From UBA6115 sp012514225 (lineage in GTDB: Bacteria > Bacillota > Clostridia > Christensenellales > Aristaeellaceae), in the NCBI GenBank assembly GCA_036756425.1, contig DAIOLC010000059.1:1-9050 (forward strand): a stretch of 9,050 nucleotides of DNA. Direction: 5' to 3'. Positions within the stretch are counted from its first letter, which is position 1. Each line of letters begins with the position of its first letter. Both the position numbers and the translations under genes were made by a program. The notes under the pieces were generated by a model, which did no database searches, was not told the DNA's origin, and was given only the letters and a program-made list of their open reading frames with translations. Shown one piece after another: positions 1 through 6,330 of the stretch.

Positions 1-16
1 GCCTCCAACGCCTCCT

Positions 17-1303
17 TTGTCACAGGCATCCCCCATGCCGCCCACGTTCCCCGCGCCGCCGCGTCCTAGCCCCTGCCCCGTCCTTTCCGTGCCTGCGTCC
101 GCGTTCAACGCGCGGTACCTGCCGTACCTGCAGGCGCAGCAGCGCACCCAGCTGTTCTTCGGCGGAGCGGGCTCGGGCAAATCGGCCTTCCTGGCGATGC
201 GCTGCGCGCTGGACGCGCTGGCGGGGCGCAATACGCTGGTCGTGCGCCAGGTGGCGCGCACCCTGCGGGCCAGCTGCTTCAACGAGGTGCAGAAGGCCGT
301 CGCGCGCTTCGGGCTTAGCGCCTTCTTCCAGGCGAATAAGACGGAGATGAGCCTGACCTGCGCGTCAAACGGCGCACAGATTCTCTTCCTGGGGCTGGAC
401 GACGCGGAAAAGGTGAAGTCCATCACCCCCGCCTGCGGCGCGCTGACGGACGTGTGGGTGGAGGAGGCGACGGAGACCGCCCGGGAGGCCGTGAAGCAGC
501 TGGAAAAGCGCCTGCGCGGGCCCAGCCGGCACCGGAAGCGGCTGACGCTGTCGTTCAACCCTGTCTCCCGCGCGCACTGGTTGTACGGGCAGTATTTTTC
601 AGGCTTCCCGGAGGAGCGCGGCGCGCTGGAAACGGAGGAACTGCTCATCCTGCGCACCACCTACCGGGACAACCGCTTCCTGACGCGGGACGACCGCCTC
701 GCGCTGGAGGCGGAAAGCGACCCCTATTTCCGCCAGGTGTACACCCTGGGCGAGTGGGGCGCGGTGGGCGGCGCGGTGCTGAGCCACTGGCGCGTGGGGG
801 AGCCGGAGGGGGAGCCGCCCCTGACGGAGCTGCGCTGCGGGCTGGACTTCGGCTACGCGCGGGACCCCGCCGCGGCGGTCGTCGCGCATTACGACCGAAA
901 GCGCCACCGGGTGACCGTGCTGCGTGAAATATGCGAGGCCGGTCTGACCAACGACCGCCTGGCGGAAAAGCTGCTGGCCCTCGCCGGGCGCCTGCCCGTC
1001 GTGTGCGACAGCGCGGAGCCCAAGTCCATCGCCGAGCTGCGCCGCCACGGGGTGTACGCCCTGCCCGCGCGCAAGGGGCCCGACAGCGTGCTGCACGGCC
1101 TGCAGTGGCTGATGCAGCAGGAGCTGGTCGTCAGCCCCCGATGCCCGCGCCTGCGGGAGGAGCTGCTGCAATACCGCTGGAAGCCGGACGGGCAGGGCGG
1201 CGCCCTCCCCCGGCCGGAGGGCGAGGACCACCTGATCGACGCCCTGCGCTACGCGCTGGAGGGCGACAGCAGCCCCCGGGAGGCGCAGGCGGTGCGGAGA
1301 TAG
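17..1303 (+). CDS. terL: Phage terminase large subunit, PBSX family (ATPase-nuclease)
   Basis: This is the motor of a tailed-phage DNA packaging machine: it cuts concatemeric DNA and pumps it into the prohead using ATP. The N-terminal ATPase shows a Walker A motif GGAGSGKS (residues 49-56), a Walker B DVWVEE (145-150) and a coupling motif LSFNP (178-182). The C-terminal RNase H-like nuclease shows its acidic residues in GLDFGYARDP (D277), CDSAEP (D331) and EDHLIDALRYAL (D404, D408). The length of 428 residues is normal for the family and no frameshift is seen. The start is uncertain. TTG at 17, ATG at 35 and GTG at 89 are all in frame, none has a visible Shine-Dalgarno sequence, and the frame is open to position 2, so the true start may lie outside the window. 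The first 25 residues are Pro/Ser-rich and precede the conserved region. No portal gene follows, so this is either the end of a prophage remnant or a stranded phage gene. Confidence 0.93.
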   Translation: MSQASPMPPTFPAPPRPSPCPVLSVPASAFNARYLPYLQAQQRTQLFFGGAGSGKSAFLAMRCALDALAGRNTLVVRQVARTLRASCFNEVQKAVARFGLSAFFQANKTEMSLTCASNGAQILFLGLDDAEKVKSITPACGALTDVWVEEATETAREAVKQLEKRLRGPSRHRKRLTLSFNPVSRAHWLYGQYFSGFPEERGALETEELLILRTTYRDNRFLTRDDRLALEAESDPYFRQVYTLGEWGAVGGAVLSHWRVGEPEGEPPLTELRCGLDFGYARDPAAAVVAHYDRKRHRVTVLREICEAGLTNDRLAEKLLALAGRLPVVCDSAEPKSIAELRRHGVYALPARKGPDSVLHGLQWLMQQELVVSPRCPRLREELLQYRWKPDGQGGALPRPEGEDHLIDALRYALEGDSSPREAQAVRR

Positions 1304-1507
1304 AAAAACCCGGATGTTCAGTACAATCCGCGTGTCAAGGAAGTGCCCGCAGATTTCCCCTTTGTTTCAGGGAAGCGGCATTTCTCCTTGCCGTTCCGCG
1401 AATTGCCGGGCGTTCCTTTCGCTTCTCCCCGCCACCGGGCGGCAAACCCCCCGACCGCCTGACCCGACCCAAAAAGAAAGAGACCCTCCTGTAAGGAAAG
1501 GCCCTAA
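1304..1507. other. Non-coding stretch without recognisable gene
   Basis: I see no credible gene here on either strand. The open frames that cross it lack family resemblance, and none resembles a portal or capsid protein, which would be expected after a terminase. Apart from the weak hairpin at 1347-1378 and a 5 bp stem CGGCA/TGCCG at 1376-1393, nothing structured was found. It could be decayed phage DNA, but no residual similarity is visible by eye. Confidence 0.5.
1347..1390 (+). terminator. Weak terminator candidate after the terminase gene
   Basis: CCGC (1347-1350) pairs with GCGG (1375-1378), and TTCCC (1355-1359) pairs with GGGAA (1370-1374), leaving a 10 nt loop and a 4 nt bulge. The stem is followed by a moderately T-rich stretch, CATTTCTCCTT. 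The arrangement fits an imperfect intrinsic terminator 44 nt past the terminase stop codon, but the bulge and the broken T tract make it weak. Confidence 0.3.
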
Positions 1508-1600
1508 CATCATGCAGGATGATGCTTCCCTATCAGAAAAATATGGGTCAAGGGACGAAGTCCCTTGCCTGGGGTCCGGGGGCGGGCGCCCCCGGGGTCC
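1508..1600. repeat. Cluster of three perfect hairpins, probable dispersed palindromic repeat
   Basis: Three consecutive perfect inverted repeats occupy 93 nt. They are CATCAT/ATGATG (1508-1513 and 1519-1524, 5 nt loop), CAAGGGAC-GAA-GTCCCTTG (1549-1567, 8 bp with a GAA triloop) and CCGGGGGC/GCCCCCGG (1576-1583 and 1588-1595, 4 nt loop). The last is flanked by the direct repeat GGGGTCC at 1571-1577 and 1594-1600. A GAA loop closed by C-G is known to make very stable single-stranded DNA hairpins. The position between two convergent genes and the compact make-up resemble REP/BIME-like intergenic elements. Copy number elsewhere in the genome cannot be seen from here. Confidence 0.55.
1537..1567 (-). 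terminator. Possible terminator of the minus-strand transport operon
   Basis: Read on the minus strand, the 8 bp stem at 1549-1567 (UUC loop) is followed 7 nt later by five consecutive U residues (A5 at 1537-1541 on the plus strand), about 85 nt past the stop codon of the MacB-like permease gene. The spacing between stem and U tract is longer than in a canonical intrinsic terminator. It may therefore act only weakly, or through the repeat hairpins together. Confidence 0.4.
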
Positions 1601-1650
1601 TCCCCGTCCATGTCCTCCCCTTCGCGCCCTCCCCGTGCGCGTCCTCCCGG
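1597..1650. repeat. Degenerate 14-15 bp tandem repeat, four units
   Basis: The core G(T/C)CCTCCC recurs at 1597, 1612, 1626 and 1641, giving unit lengths of 15, 14, 15 and a partial 10 nt. On the minus strand this is a purine-rich GGGGAGGAC-type repeat lying directly after the stop codon of the MacB-like permease and before the hairpin cluster. Function is unknown. It may be part of the same intergenic element. Confidence 0.5.
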
Positions 1651-1652
1651 CC

Positions 1653-2891
1653 TCAGGCCCCTCCGTACCCCGCTTCCCGGGGCGCCGCCTTCACGAACTC
1701 GCGCAGGCGGGAGAGTGGCTTCAGGCAGAGGATGAAGAAGAGGACGCAGGCGGCGGTTAGCGCGCCGCGGTAAAAGGCCAGGGTCATGATTTCCGGCGTG
1801 CGCAGGACGACCGGCGCGGTGGACGCGGTGACGTTGTTCCAGAACGTGGCCCGGATGTCCGTCCACTCCACCAGCACGGGGGGTACCCATTCGGGGAAGA
1901 CGTAGACGGGATGGATGATTTCCTGGAAGAGCAGGAAGGCCGCGAAGACGAGCAGGGCGAAGACCAGGAACACCAGCAGGGCGCGCAGGACGGCCTTTGG
2001 CAGGAGATTGAGGGGATAGCGGGTCTCCAGGTCGCGCCGGTGGCCGCGCAGCATGCCGGCGGACAGGCGCGCGGCCATGCGGAAGGCGAGGGAAAGCAGG
2101 ACGGCCGCGAGGGCGCACAGCAGCCAGCGCAGGGGCAGGATGGCGCGGTACTGCTCCTTGAGGAGGCTGTGGAGCACGCCCTCGGGCTGCCAGGAGGACA
2201 GGATGCCGGAGATGACCGTCCTGGCGCCGCTGCCCTGCGCCGGCAGGACGGAGACGGTCAGCACCTTGCCGGCCACCCCGGCGTCCTCCATGGCCCCAAG
2301 GGGCACGTAGGCGGAATAGGCCTCCTGCTCCCCGGGCGTCCGGGCGTGGCGCACGACGCCCACCACGGTGAAGGTCTGCTGCTGGATTCTCATTTCCCGC
2401 CCGGTGGGGTCGGAGGTGCGGAAGAGGTCCACAGCCAGCTTCTCGTCGATGACGGCCGAGGGCGCGCCGCGCTCCAGCTCCTCCGGGTAGAGCATCCGGC
2501 CGGAGAGCACCGGCGGGCGGCCCAGGATTTGCGCGGCGCCGTAAAGGCCTACCAGCCGCGCCTCCTTGGACAGGTTTTCCCCGGCGGACAGCATGGTTCG
2601 CGGCGCGGACAGAGACGCAGCCCAGGCCAGGGCGGTGTTGGGGATGTCCCCCAATTGCCCCCCCAGGTCCTTGAGCAGGGCGAACAGCGGGCTGACCGCC
2701 TCCTCTTCCTCCTGGCGATGCTCCGCCTCCCCATCCTCGGTCGGCTGCGCGGCGTCCTGCGTCTGCGGGGCAGCCGGGGCGGGCGGCGCCAGCACGTACT
2801 GGAACAGGGGCGGGAAGCCCTGCGTGCGGAAAGCCAGGAAGGCGATCAGCAGGGCGACCAGAAGGAGGGCGGCGGCGCGCCTAATTGACAT
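1653..2891 (-). CDS. MacB-like ABC permease with periplasmic core domain (no ATPase domain)
   Basis: This 412-residue membrane protein has an N-terminal membrane segment (about 5-22), a large outside region, then three more hydrophobic segments (about 251-271, 299-322, 365-391). Residues about 95-235 resemble the MacB periplasmic core domain: SGRMLYPEELERGAPSAVIDEKLA, then LFRTSDPTGREMRI, then FTVVGVV. The four-segment layout matches MacB/FtsX-type permeases, which transmit ATP-driven movement to extracytoplasmic partners. Residues 35-66 form a Pro/Ala/Gln then acidic low-complexity stretch. The ATG overlaps the end of the upstream fusion-protein gene by 11 nt with only a weak ribosome site, which suggests translational coupling. 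Its expected LolD/MacB-type ATPase is not in the window. The segment between the third and fourth membrane stretches (about 325-362) is longer than a simple turn. The substrate is unknown; family assignment is fairly sure, function is not. Confidence 0.75.
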   Translation of the reverse strand: MSIRRAAALLLVALLIAFLAFRTQGFPPLFQYVLAPPAPAAPQTQDAAQPTEDGEAEHRQEEEEAVSPLFALLKDLGGQLGDIPNTALAWAASLSAPRTMLSAGENLSKEARLVGLYGAAQILGRPPVLSGRMLYPEELERGAPSAVIDEKLAVDLFRTSDPTGREMRIQQQTFTVVGVVRHARTPGEQEAYSAYVPLGAMEDAGVAGKVLTVSVLPAQGSGARTVISGILSSWQPEGVLHSLLKEQYRAILPLRWLLCALAAVLLSLAFRMAARLSAGMLRGHRRDLETRYPLNLLPKAVLRALLVFLVFALLVFAAFLLFQEIIHPVYVFPEWVPPVLVEWTDIRATFWNNVTASTAPVVLRTPEIMTLAFYRGALTAACVLFFILCLKPLSRLREFVKAAPREAGYGGA

Positions 2892-4323
2892 AGTCCATGA
2901 CCGCCTGGCCGTCCTCGATGACGCGGTCTTCCTGGTCGGCGATTTCGACGTAGCTCAGGTCGTCGGAGACGGACACCAGCTGCGCCCCCGTCTCGATGAC
3001 CTTGACGGTGCGCTTCTCAAGCTTCTGCACCTGGTTGCCCAGCATGCCGCCGAAGTCCCGCCGGATGACGAAGACAAAGCGGCTGCCGTCGCTGTCGACG
3101 CGCAGCGCGCTGGCCGGCAGCAGGGTGGTGGTCTGGGCGGCCCGGTAGGTGAAGGTGACGTTGATTTTGCTGTCCATCAGCCGGGAAAGCCCGCCCAGCT
3201 CCCCCAGCGCCTCCTCGTCCAGGGGGATGACGGCGTATTCCTTCCCGTCGGTGTCCGTCTGGATGTCGCGGATGGCCAGCTCATTCCTCAGCCCCTCCAC
3301 CTCTGCCCGGGTGCCGGCGGTCAGTTTCTTTTCCGTGTCGGTGACGTTGACCCGGATGACGGGCAGCTCGTTTTGCGGGCTGAGGGAGTAGGCGGGGCGG
3401 GAGCCGTCGTAGGAATCCCCGGCCTTGACGTCCAGCTGGCTTACATAACCGTCCCGCGGGGCGAGGGCGGTGGTCAGGGTATCCCTCAGCTTGTCCAGCT
3501 CCAGCATGGACTGCCGCGCCGTGTCGATGCGCTCGCGGATGCCGTCTACCTTCTTGATGTACTCGAACGTGCCGTCGCCCGTGCGGGAAACGTCGCCCCC
3601 GCCCACGTACACGCGGCGCAGGCGGAACAAGTCCAGGTCCATCTGCCGCCAAGCGTCGAACGCCTCCTGCATGGCCAGGCGCACGTCCTCCGGCGCGTCG
3701 TGGCCGGGCAGGGGGGTGGGCTCCGGGTCGGGCGTGGGCGTGGCGCCGCGGGGCGGGCGGGGCGTCGGGGTGGCGCCCGGGAGTTCGCCGGCCGGCACGC
3801 CCCAGGCGGTGATGTCCTCCGGCAGGGTGTAGCCCGCGGCCTGGGCCCTGGCCATGGCGGCGTAGCGCTTTTTGTAGTAGGTATCGGTCGACTTCAGGGT
3901 CTGGTTGTACAGCTCATTGTGCGGGGAAGACTGCTGGAGGCGCAGGTGTCCCGTGACCTCCACGGACAGCTCGCGCACGGCGGCCATGTAAGCCTCCTCG
4001 CGCTGCTTCATCTCCGTCTGGTAGGTGGGGATGGAGAGGTTGAACAGCGGGTCGCCCTGCCGGACGAAATAGCCTTCCTTGACCAGCACCTTGTCGATGC
4101 TCACGCCGATTTTCCGGGCTTCCTCGATGGTGAAGGGCTCGCCCTGGCTGAAGTGCAGCGCGCCTTCCGCCTGGATTTTCTCCTCCAGCCGGCCGCGGGT
4201 GGCGGTCACCTTGCGCACCTTGGCCGTGGTGATGGTCTGCACCGTCCGCGCGAAGAACAGGCTGACCAGCAGCACCGCGAAGAGGATGAGCAGGGCTTTG
4301 ATGGCTTTCTTCTTCACCGTCAT
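2881..4323 (-). CDS. HlyD/MacA-like membrane fusion (periplasmic adaptor) protein
   Basis: The 480-residue protein has a short basic N-terminus, one membrane anchor (about 7-25) and an extracytoplasmic body. A split lipoyl/barrel-sandwich domain is visible as two halves: about 48-96 (VLVKEGYFVRQGDPLFNL) and about 285-317 (LAPRDGYVSQLDVKAGDSY). Between them lie helical hairpin segments (about 101-165 and 210-283) interrupted by a Pro/Thr linker at 184-204 with two ATPTP repeats. Beta-rich domains follow to the C-terminus. Such adaptors link an inner-membrane transporter to outer partners, and the MacB-like permease next door is the obvious partner. ATG 4323 is chosen over GTG 4332 because GAGGTG at 4335-4330 is a good Shine-Dalgarno sequence with 6 nt spacing to that ATG, while the GTG lies inside it. 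The gene starts 10 nt after the upstream permease stop. Confidence 0.82.
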   Translation of the reverse strand: MTVKKKAIKALLILFAVLLVSLFFARTVQTITTAKVRKVTATRGRLEEKIQAEGALHFSQGEPFTIEEARKIGVSIDKVLVKEGYFVRQGDPLFNLSIPTYQTEMKQREEAYMAAVRELSVEVTGHLRLQQSSPHNELYNQTLKSTDTYYKKRYAAMARAQAAGYTLPEDITAWGVPAGELPGATPTPRPPRGATPTPDPEPTPLPGHDAPEDVRLAMQEAFDAWRQMDLDLFRLRRVYVGGGDVSRTGDGTFEYIKKVDGIRERIDTARQSMLELDKLRDTLTTALAPRDGYVSQLDVKAGDSYDGSRPAYSLSPQNELPVIRVNVTDTEKKLTAGTRAEVEGLRNELAIRDIQTDTDGKEYAVIPLDEEALGELGGLSRLMDSKINVTFTYRAAQTTTLLPASALRVDSDGSRFVFVIRRDFGGMLGNQVQKLEKRTVKVIETGAQLVSVSDDLSYVEIADQEDRVIEDGQAVMDYVN

Positions 4324-4333
4324 GGCGGGCACC

Positions 4334-5218
4334 TCACTTCATGTCGCTCAGCTGGATGCCAAGCAGGATGTCTTCCTGGAAATACAGGTAAATCAGCAGC
4401 GCCGGGGCGATGTAGAGGGCGGCGGAGGCGAAGGCCACGCCGGCCTCCTGGGTGGTGAGCTGGTTGAACATCACCGACAGGGGCATCCTGCTGGAGTAGT
4501 TGCTCAGGTAAATCAGGGGCTGCTCGACCATGTTCCAGTTGTCCGCGAAGGACAGCGCGACCGCCGCGCCCAGCACCGGCCGGCTCACCGGCAGCACCAG
4601 GTGGACGAAGGCGCGCCAGGTGCCCGCCCCGTCCATCATGCCGGCCTCCAGCAGCTCCCCCGGGATGCCCACCATGAACTGCCGCAGCAGGAAAACATAG
4701 AAGGGCGAGAACAGCATCGGCAGGATGACCGCCCAGACGGTGTTCATCAGGCCCAGGAAGCGCATGGTCAGCACGCTGGGCGCCATGGTGACCTGGAAGG
4801 GCATCAGCATCAGCATCAGGATGAGGAAAAACAGCGCCTCCCGCCCCTTGAAGCGGAACTTGGACAGGGCAAAGGCGAACATGGGGATGACCAGCGCCTG
4901 TCCCAGGAGGATGGCGGCGGTATAGAACGCGGAGTTGAAGAACAGCTGCAGGTAGACGGGCTTGTCCACCAGCAGGTCGTAATACTGGCGCAGGGATACC
5001 ACCGAGGGGGAGAGCAGCAGGTCCATCCAGCGCCCCTGGTCGTAGTTGCCGCGGGTCTTCAGGTAGGTGTTCATCTCGCTGACGGGGAAGAAGGAATACA
5101 GCAGCGTCAGCACGATGGGCAGCAGCACCAGCGCGCACACGACCGCCAGCAGCACGTAGGAGAGCGCCGCGCCGGCCGTCAGCCGCCGCCTGCGGGGCCT
5201 GATTTGCCTAACGCTCAT
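4334..5218 (-). CDS. Carbohydrate ABC transporter permease, MalG type
   Basis: This is the second transmembrane subunit of a family 1 (CUT1) sugar importer. Hydrophobic segments lie at about 18-42, 90-118, 127-148, 157-181, 207-228 and 262-283, the usual six. The cytoplasmic EAA loop that docks onto the ATPase is clear: ELLEAGMMDGAG followed by LVLPVSRP (residues 188-214). The length of 294 residues is normal, and the basic N-terminus (RQIRPRRRR) is typical. The ATG overlaps the end of the upstream permease by 11 nt, and AAGGGGG (5234-5228) supplies a good ribosome site. It should form a heterodimer with the upstream MalF-type protein and receive substrate from the binding protein encoded further upstream. 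The imported substrate cannot be read from the sequence. No glycosidase lies in the window to hint at one. Confidence 0.92.
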   Translation of the reverse strand: MSVRQIRPRRRRLTAGAALSYVLLAVVCALVLLPIVLTLLYSFFPVSEMNTYLKTRGNYDQGRWMDLLLSPSVVSLRQYYDLLVDKPVYLQLFFNSAFYTAAILLGQALVIPMFAFALSKFRFKGREALFFLILMLMLMPFQVTMAPSVLTMRFLGLMNTVWAVILPMLFSPFYVFLLRQFMVGIPGELLEAGMMDGAGTWRAFVHLVLPVSRPVLGAAVALSFADNWNMVEQPLIYLSNYSSRMPLSVMFNQLTTQEAGVAFASAALYIAPALLIYLYFQEDILLGIQLSDMK

Positions 5219-6059
5219 CGCCGCGCACCCCCTTGGCCAGGTACAGCAGGCCGAACAGCGCGAACACGATGACGGCGAAGGAATAGGCCGCCGTGGTCAC
5301 GTCCTGGTAGTCCAGGTTGGCGAACTTGTTGTTCATGAAGTGCTGCAGCGTGTAAATCGAATCCCAGGGATAGGCGCCGGCAATGAAGTAGACCTCCTTG
5401 AAAATCTTGAACGCGTTGATCCAGGCCAGCACGAACACCAGGAAGGCCGTGGGCATGATGAGCGGAAGGGTGATGCGCGTCTCCTGCCGGATGGGCCCGG
5501 CCCCCTCCAGGCGCGCGTATTCGTAGTAGGCGTCCGGCACCGCCTGCAGGGCGGCGGAAAAGATGACGATGGAGAAGCCGATGTTTTTCCAGATGTAGAG
5601 CAGCACGATGGGCGCGCGCAGGGCGCTGCTCTCCAGCCACAGGACGCGCCCGAGCCCCATCAGGTCCAGCAGGCGGTTGACCGGGCCGCCATAATCAAAC
5701 AGCAGCAGCCACACGGTCAGAAGCGCCGCGGAGGGCACCAGGTAGGGCATCAGCAGGATGTTGCGGAAGAGGATGGAGCGCTCCTTGAGCGAGCGCAGCA
5801 TGACGGCCAGGATGAAGGAGGATACGAAGATGATCGGCGCGCTGATGAGGGAAAGCTCCAGGGAGTTCTTAAGCCCCAGCAGGAAGGCCTCGTTGCGCCA
5901 GATGCGCGCGTAGTTGGCGAAGCCCACGAAGCGGTTCTGGATAGAGCCGTCCGTCAGGCTGAAATAGATGCCGCCCAGGAAGGGAATGACATAGAACACC
6001 ATCAGGCCCAGCAGGCCCGGCAGCAAGAACAGCCAGAGGCTTTTCTTCTTCCTGAACAT
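5208..6059 (-). CDS. Sugar ABC transporter permease, MalF type
   Basis: This is the first transmembrane subunit of the CUT1-type importer. From the chosen ATG the protein has 283 residues, starting MFRKKKSLWLFLLPG, which is the usual beginning of this family. The EAA loop lies at 176-203: DAYYEYARLEGAGPIRQ, then ITLPLIMP. Hydrophobic segments are at about 8-34, 68-90, 98-122, 149-172, 201-220 and 257-276. An in-frame upstream start at 6158 would add 33 residues rich in Arg and Trp unlike the family. ATG 6059 has the ribosome site GGAAAGGG (6071-6064) at 4 nt spacing and is preferred. This gene is first in a four-gene transcript and has its own promoter after the terminator of the binding-protein gene. 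Confidence 0.93.
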   Translation of the reverse strand: MFRKKKSLWLFLLPGLLGLMVFYVIPFLGGIYFSLTDGSIQNRFVGFANYARIWRNEAFLLGLKNSLELSLISAPIIFVSSFILAVMLRSLKERSILFRNILLMPYLVPSAALLTVWLLLFDYGGPVNRLLDLMGLGRVLWLESSALRAPIVLLYIWKNIGFSIVIFSAALQAVPDAYYEYARLEGAGPIRQETRITLPLIMPTAFLVFVLAWINAFKIFKEVYFIAGAYPWDSIYTLQHFMNNKFANLDYQDVTTAAYSFAVIVFALFGLLYLAKGVRGDER

Positions 6060-6060
6060 C

Positions 6061-6083
6061 CGTCCCTTTCCGGCGCGCGGACG
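6061..6083 (-). promoter_or_regulatory. Leader stem enclosing the ribosome binding site of the MalF-type gene
   Basis: In the mRNA, CGTCC (6083-6079) can pair with GGACG (6065-6061). The right arm overlaps the end of the AAAGGGACG ribosome site just before the start codon. A near-identical element stands before the solute-binding protein gene (8893-8873). The stem is only 5 bp, so a regulatory effect is a guess. Confidence 0.3.
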
Positions 6084-6213
6084 AATACCAACCCGGCGCC
6101 AGACGGCGCGCCACCCCATCTGACGCGGGAGGGGCGCGGTTTGTTGCGTCCCCCGCAAAATCCGGCGGGCCTATGATGTCCCGGAGGGGGCGGGCGCAAA
6201 GAACCTGTAACGC

Positions 6214-6242
6214 ATTATAGCCTGTTTTGCATTTTTCCGCAC
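6214..6242 (-). promoter_or_regulatory. Promoter for the permease/adaptor operon
   Basis: A perfect -10 box TATAAT lies at 6219-6214. The -35 region at 17 bp spacing (6242-6237, GTGCGG) is a poor match to TTGACA, and the spacer is A-rich. Such promoters often need an activator or contacts upstream. It sits just downstream of the terminator of the binding-protein gene and would give a leader of roughly 145-150 nt before the MalF-type gene. Confidence 0.6.
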
Positions 6243-6268
6243 CTGCCGCGGGCGCCGCGCGCGGGCAT

Positions 6269-6312
6269 GTAAAGGAAAATGGAACCGGGGCGGGCCCGAC
6301 GACCCGCCCCGG
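6269..6312 (-). terminator. Intrinsic terminator of the solute-binding protein gene
   Basis: A perfect 10 bp stem, CCGGGGCGGG (6312-6303 on the minus strand) with CCCGCCCCGG (6294-6285), has an 8 nt loop. It is followed by TTCCATTTTCCTTT on the minus strand. It lies 18 nt after the stop codon of the binding-protein gene. The very GC-rich stem and interrupted T tract make a good Rho-independent terminator that should reduce read-through into the permeases. Confidence 0.8.
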
Positions 6313-6330
6313 CGAGGGCGCTTCTCGGCC

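Noticed and set aside
1512..1760. Small plus-strand frame starting ATG 1512 with AAGGAAAGG 10 nt upstream
   Set aside because: It runs through the hairpin cluster, the tandem repeat and into the end of the convergent permease gene, and its product is low-complexity Gly/Pro/Arg. The ribosome-site match looks accidental.
1911..2888. Plus-strand open frame of 325 codons opposite the MacB-like gene
   Set aside because: The translation is dominated by Gly, Gln, Glu and His with no recognisable fold. It mirrors the codon pattern of the real minus-strand gene.
2566..4458. Very long open frame on the plus strand (630 codons) opposite the adaptor and MacB-like genes
   Set aside because: It is antisense to genes with clear families, its translation is rich in Gly, Gln, Val and Arg with no domain, and long antisense frames are expected in GC-rich DNA.
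6060..6158. Longer start for the MalF-type permease adding 33 residues
   Set aside because: The extension is Arg/Trp-rich and unlike the family, while ATG 6059 has a good ribosome site and the typical N-terminus.
6191..6230. Possible operator with GCAAA/TTTGC arms around the -10 box of the permease promoter
   Set aside because: The arms are only 5 bp, widely spaced and the inner bases do not match, so chance is a sufficient explanation.
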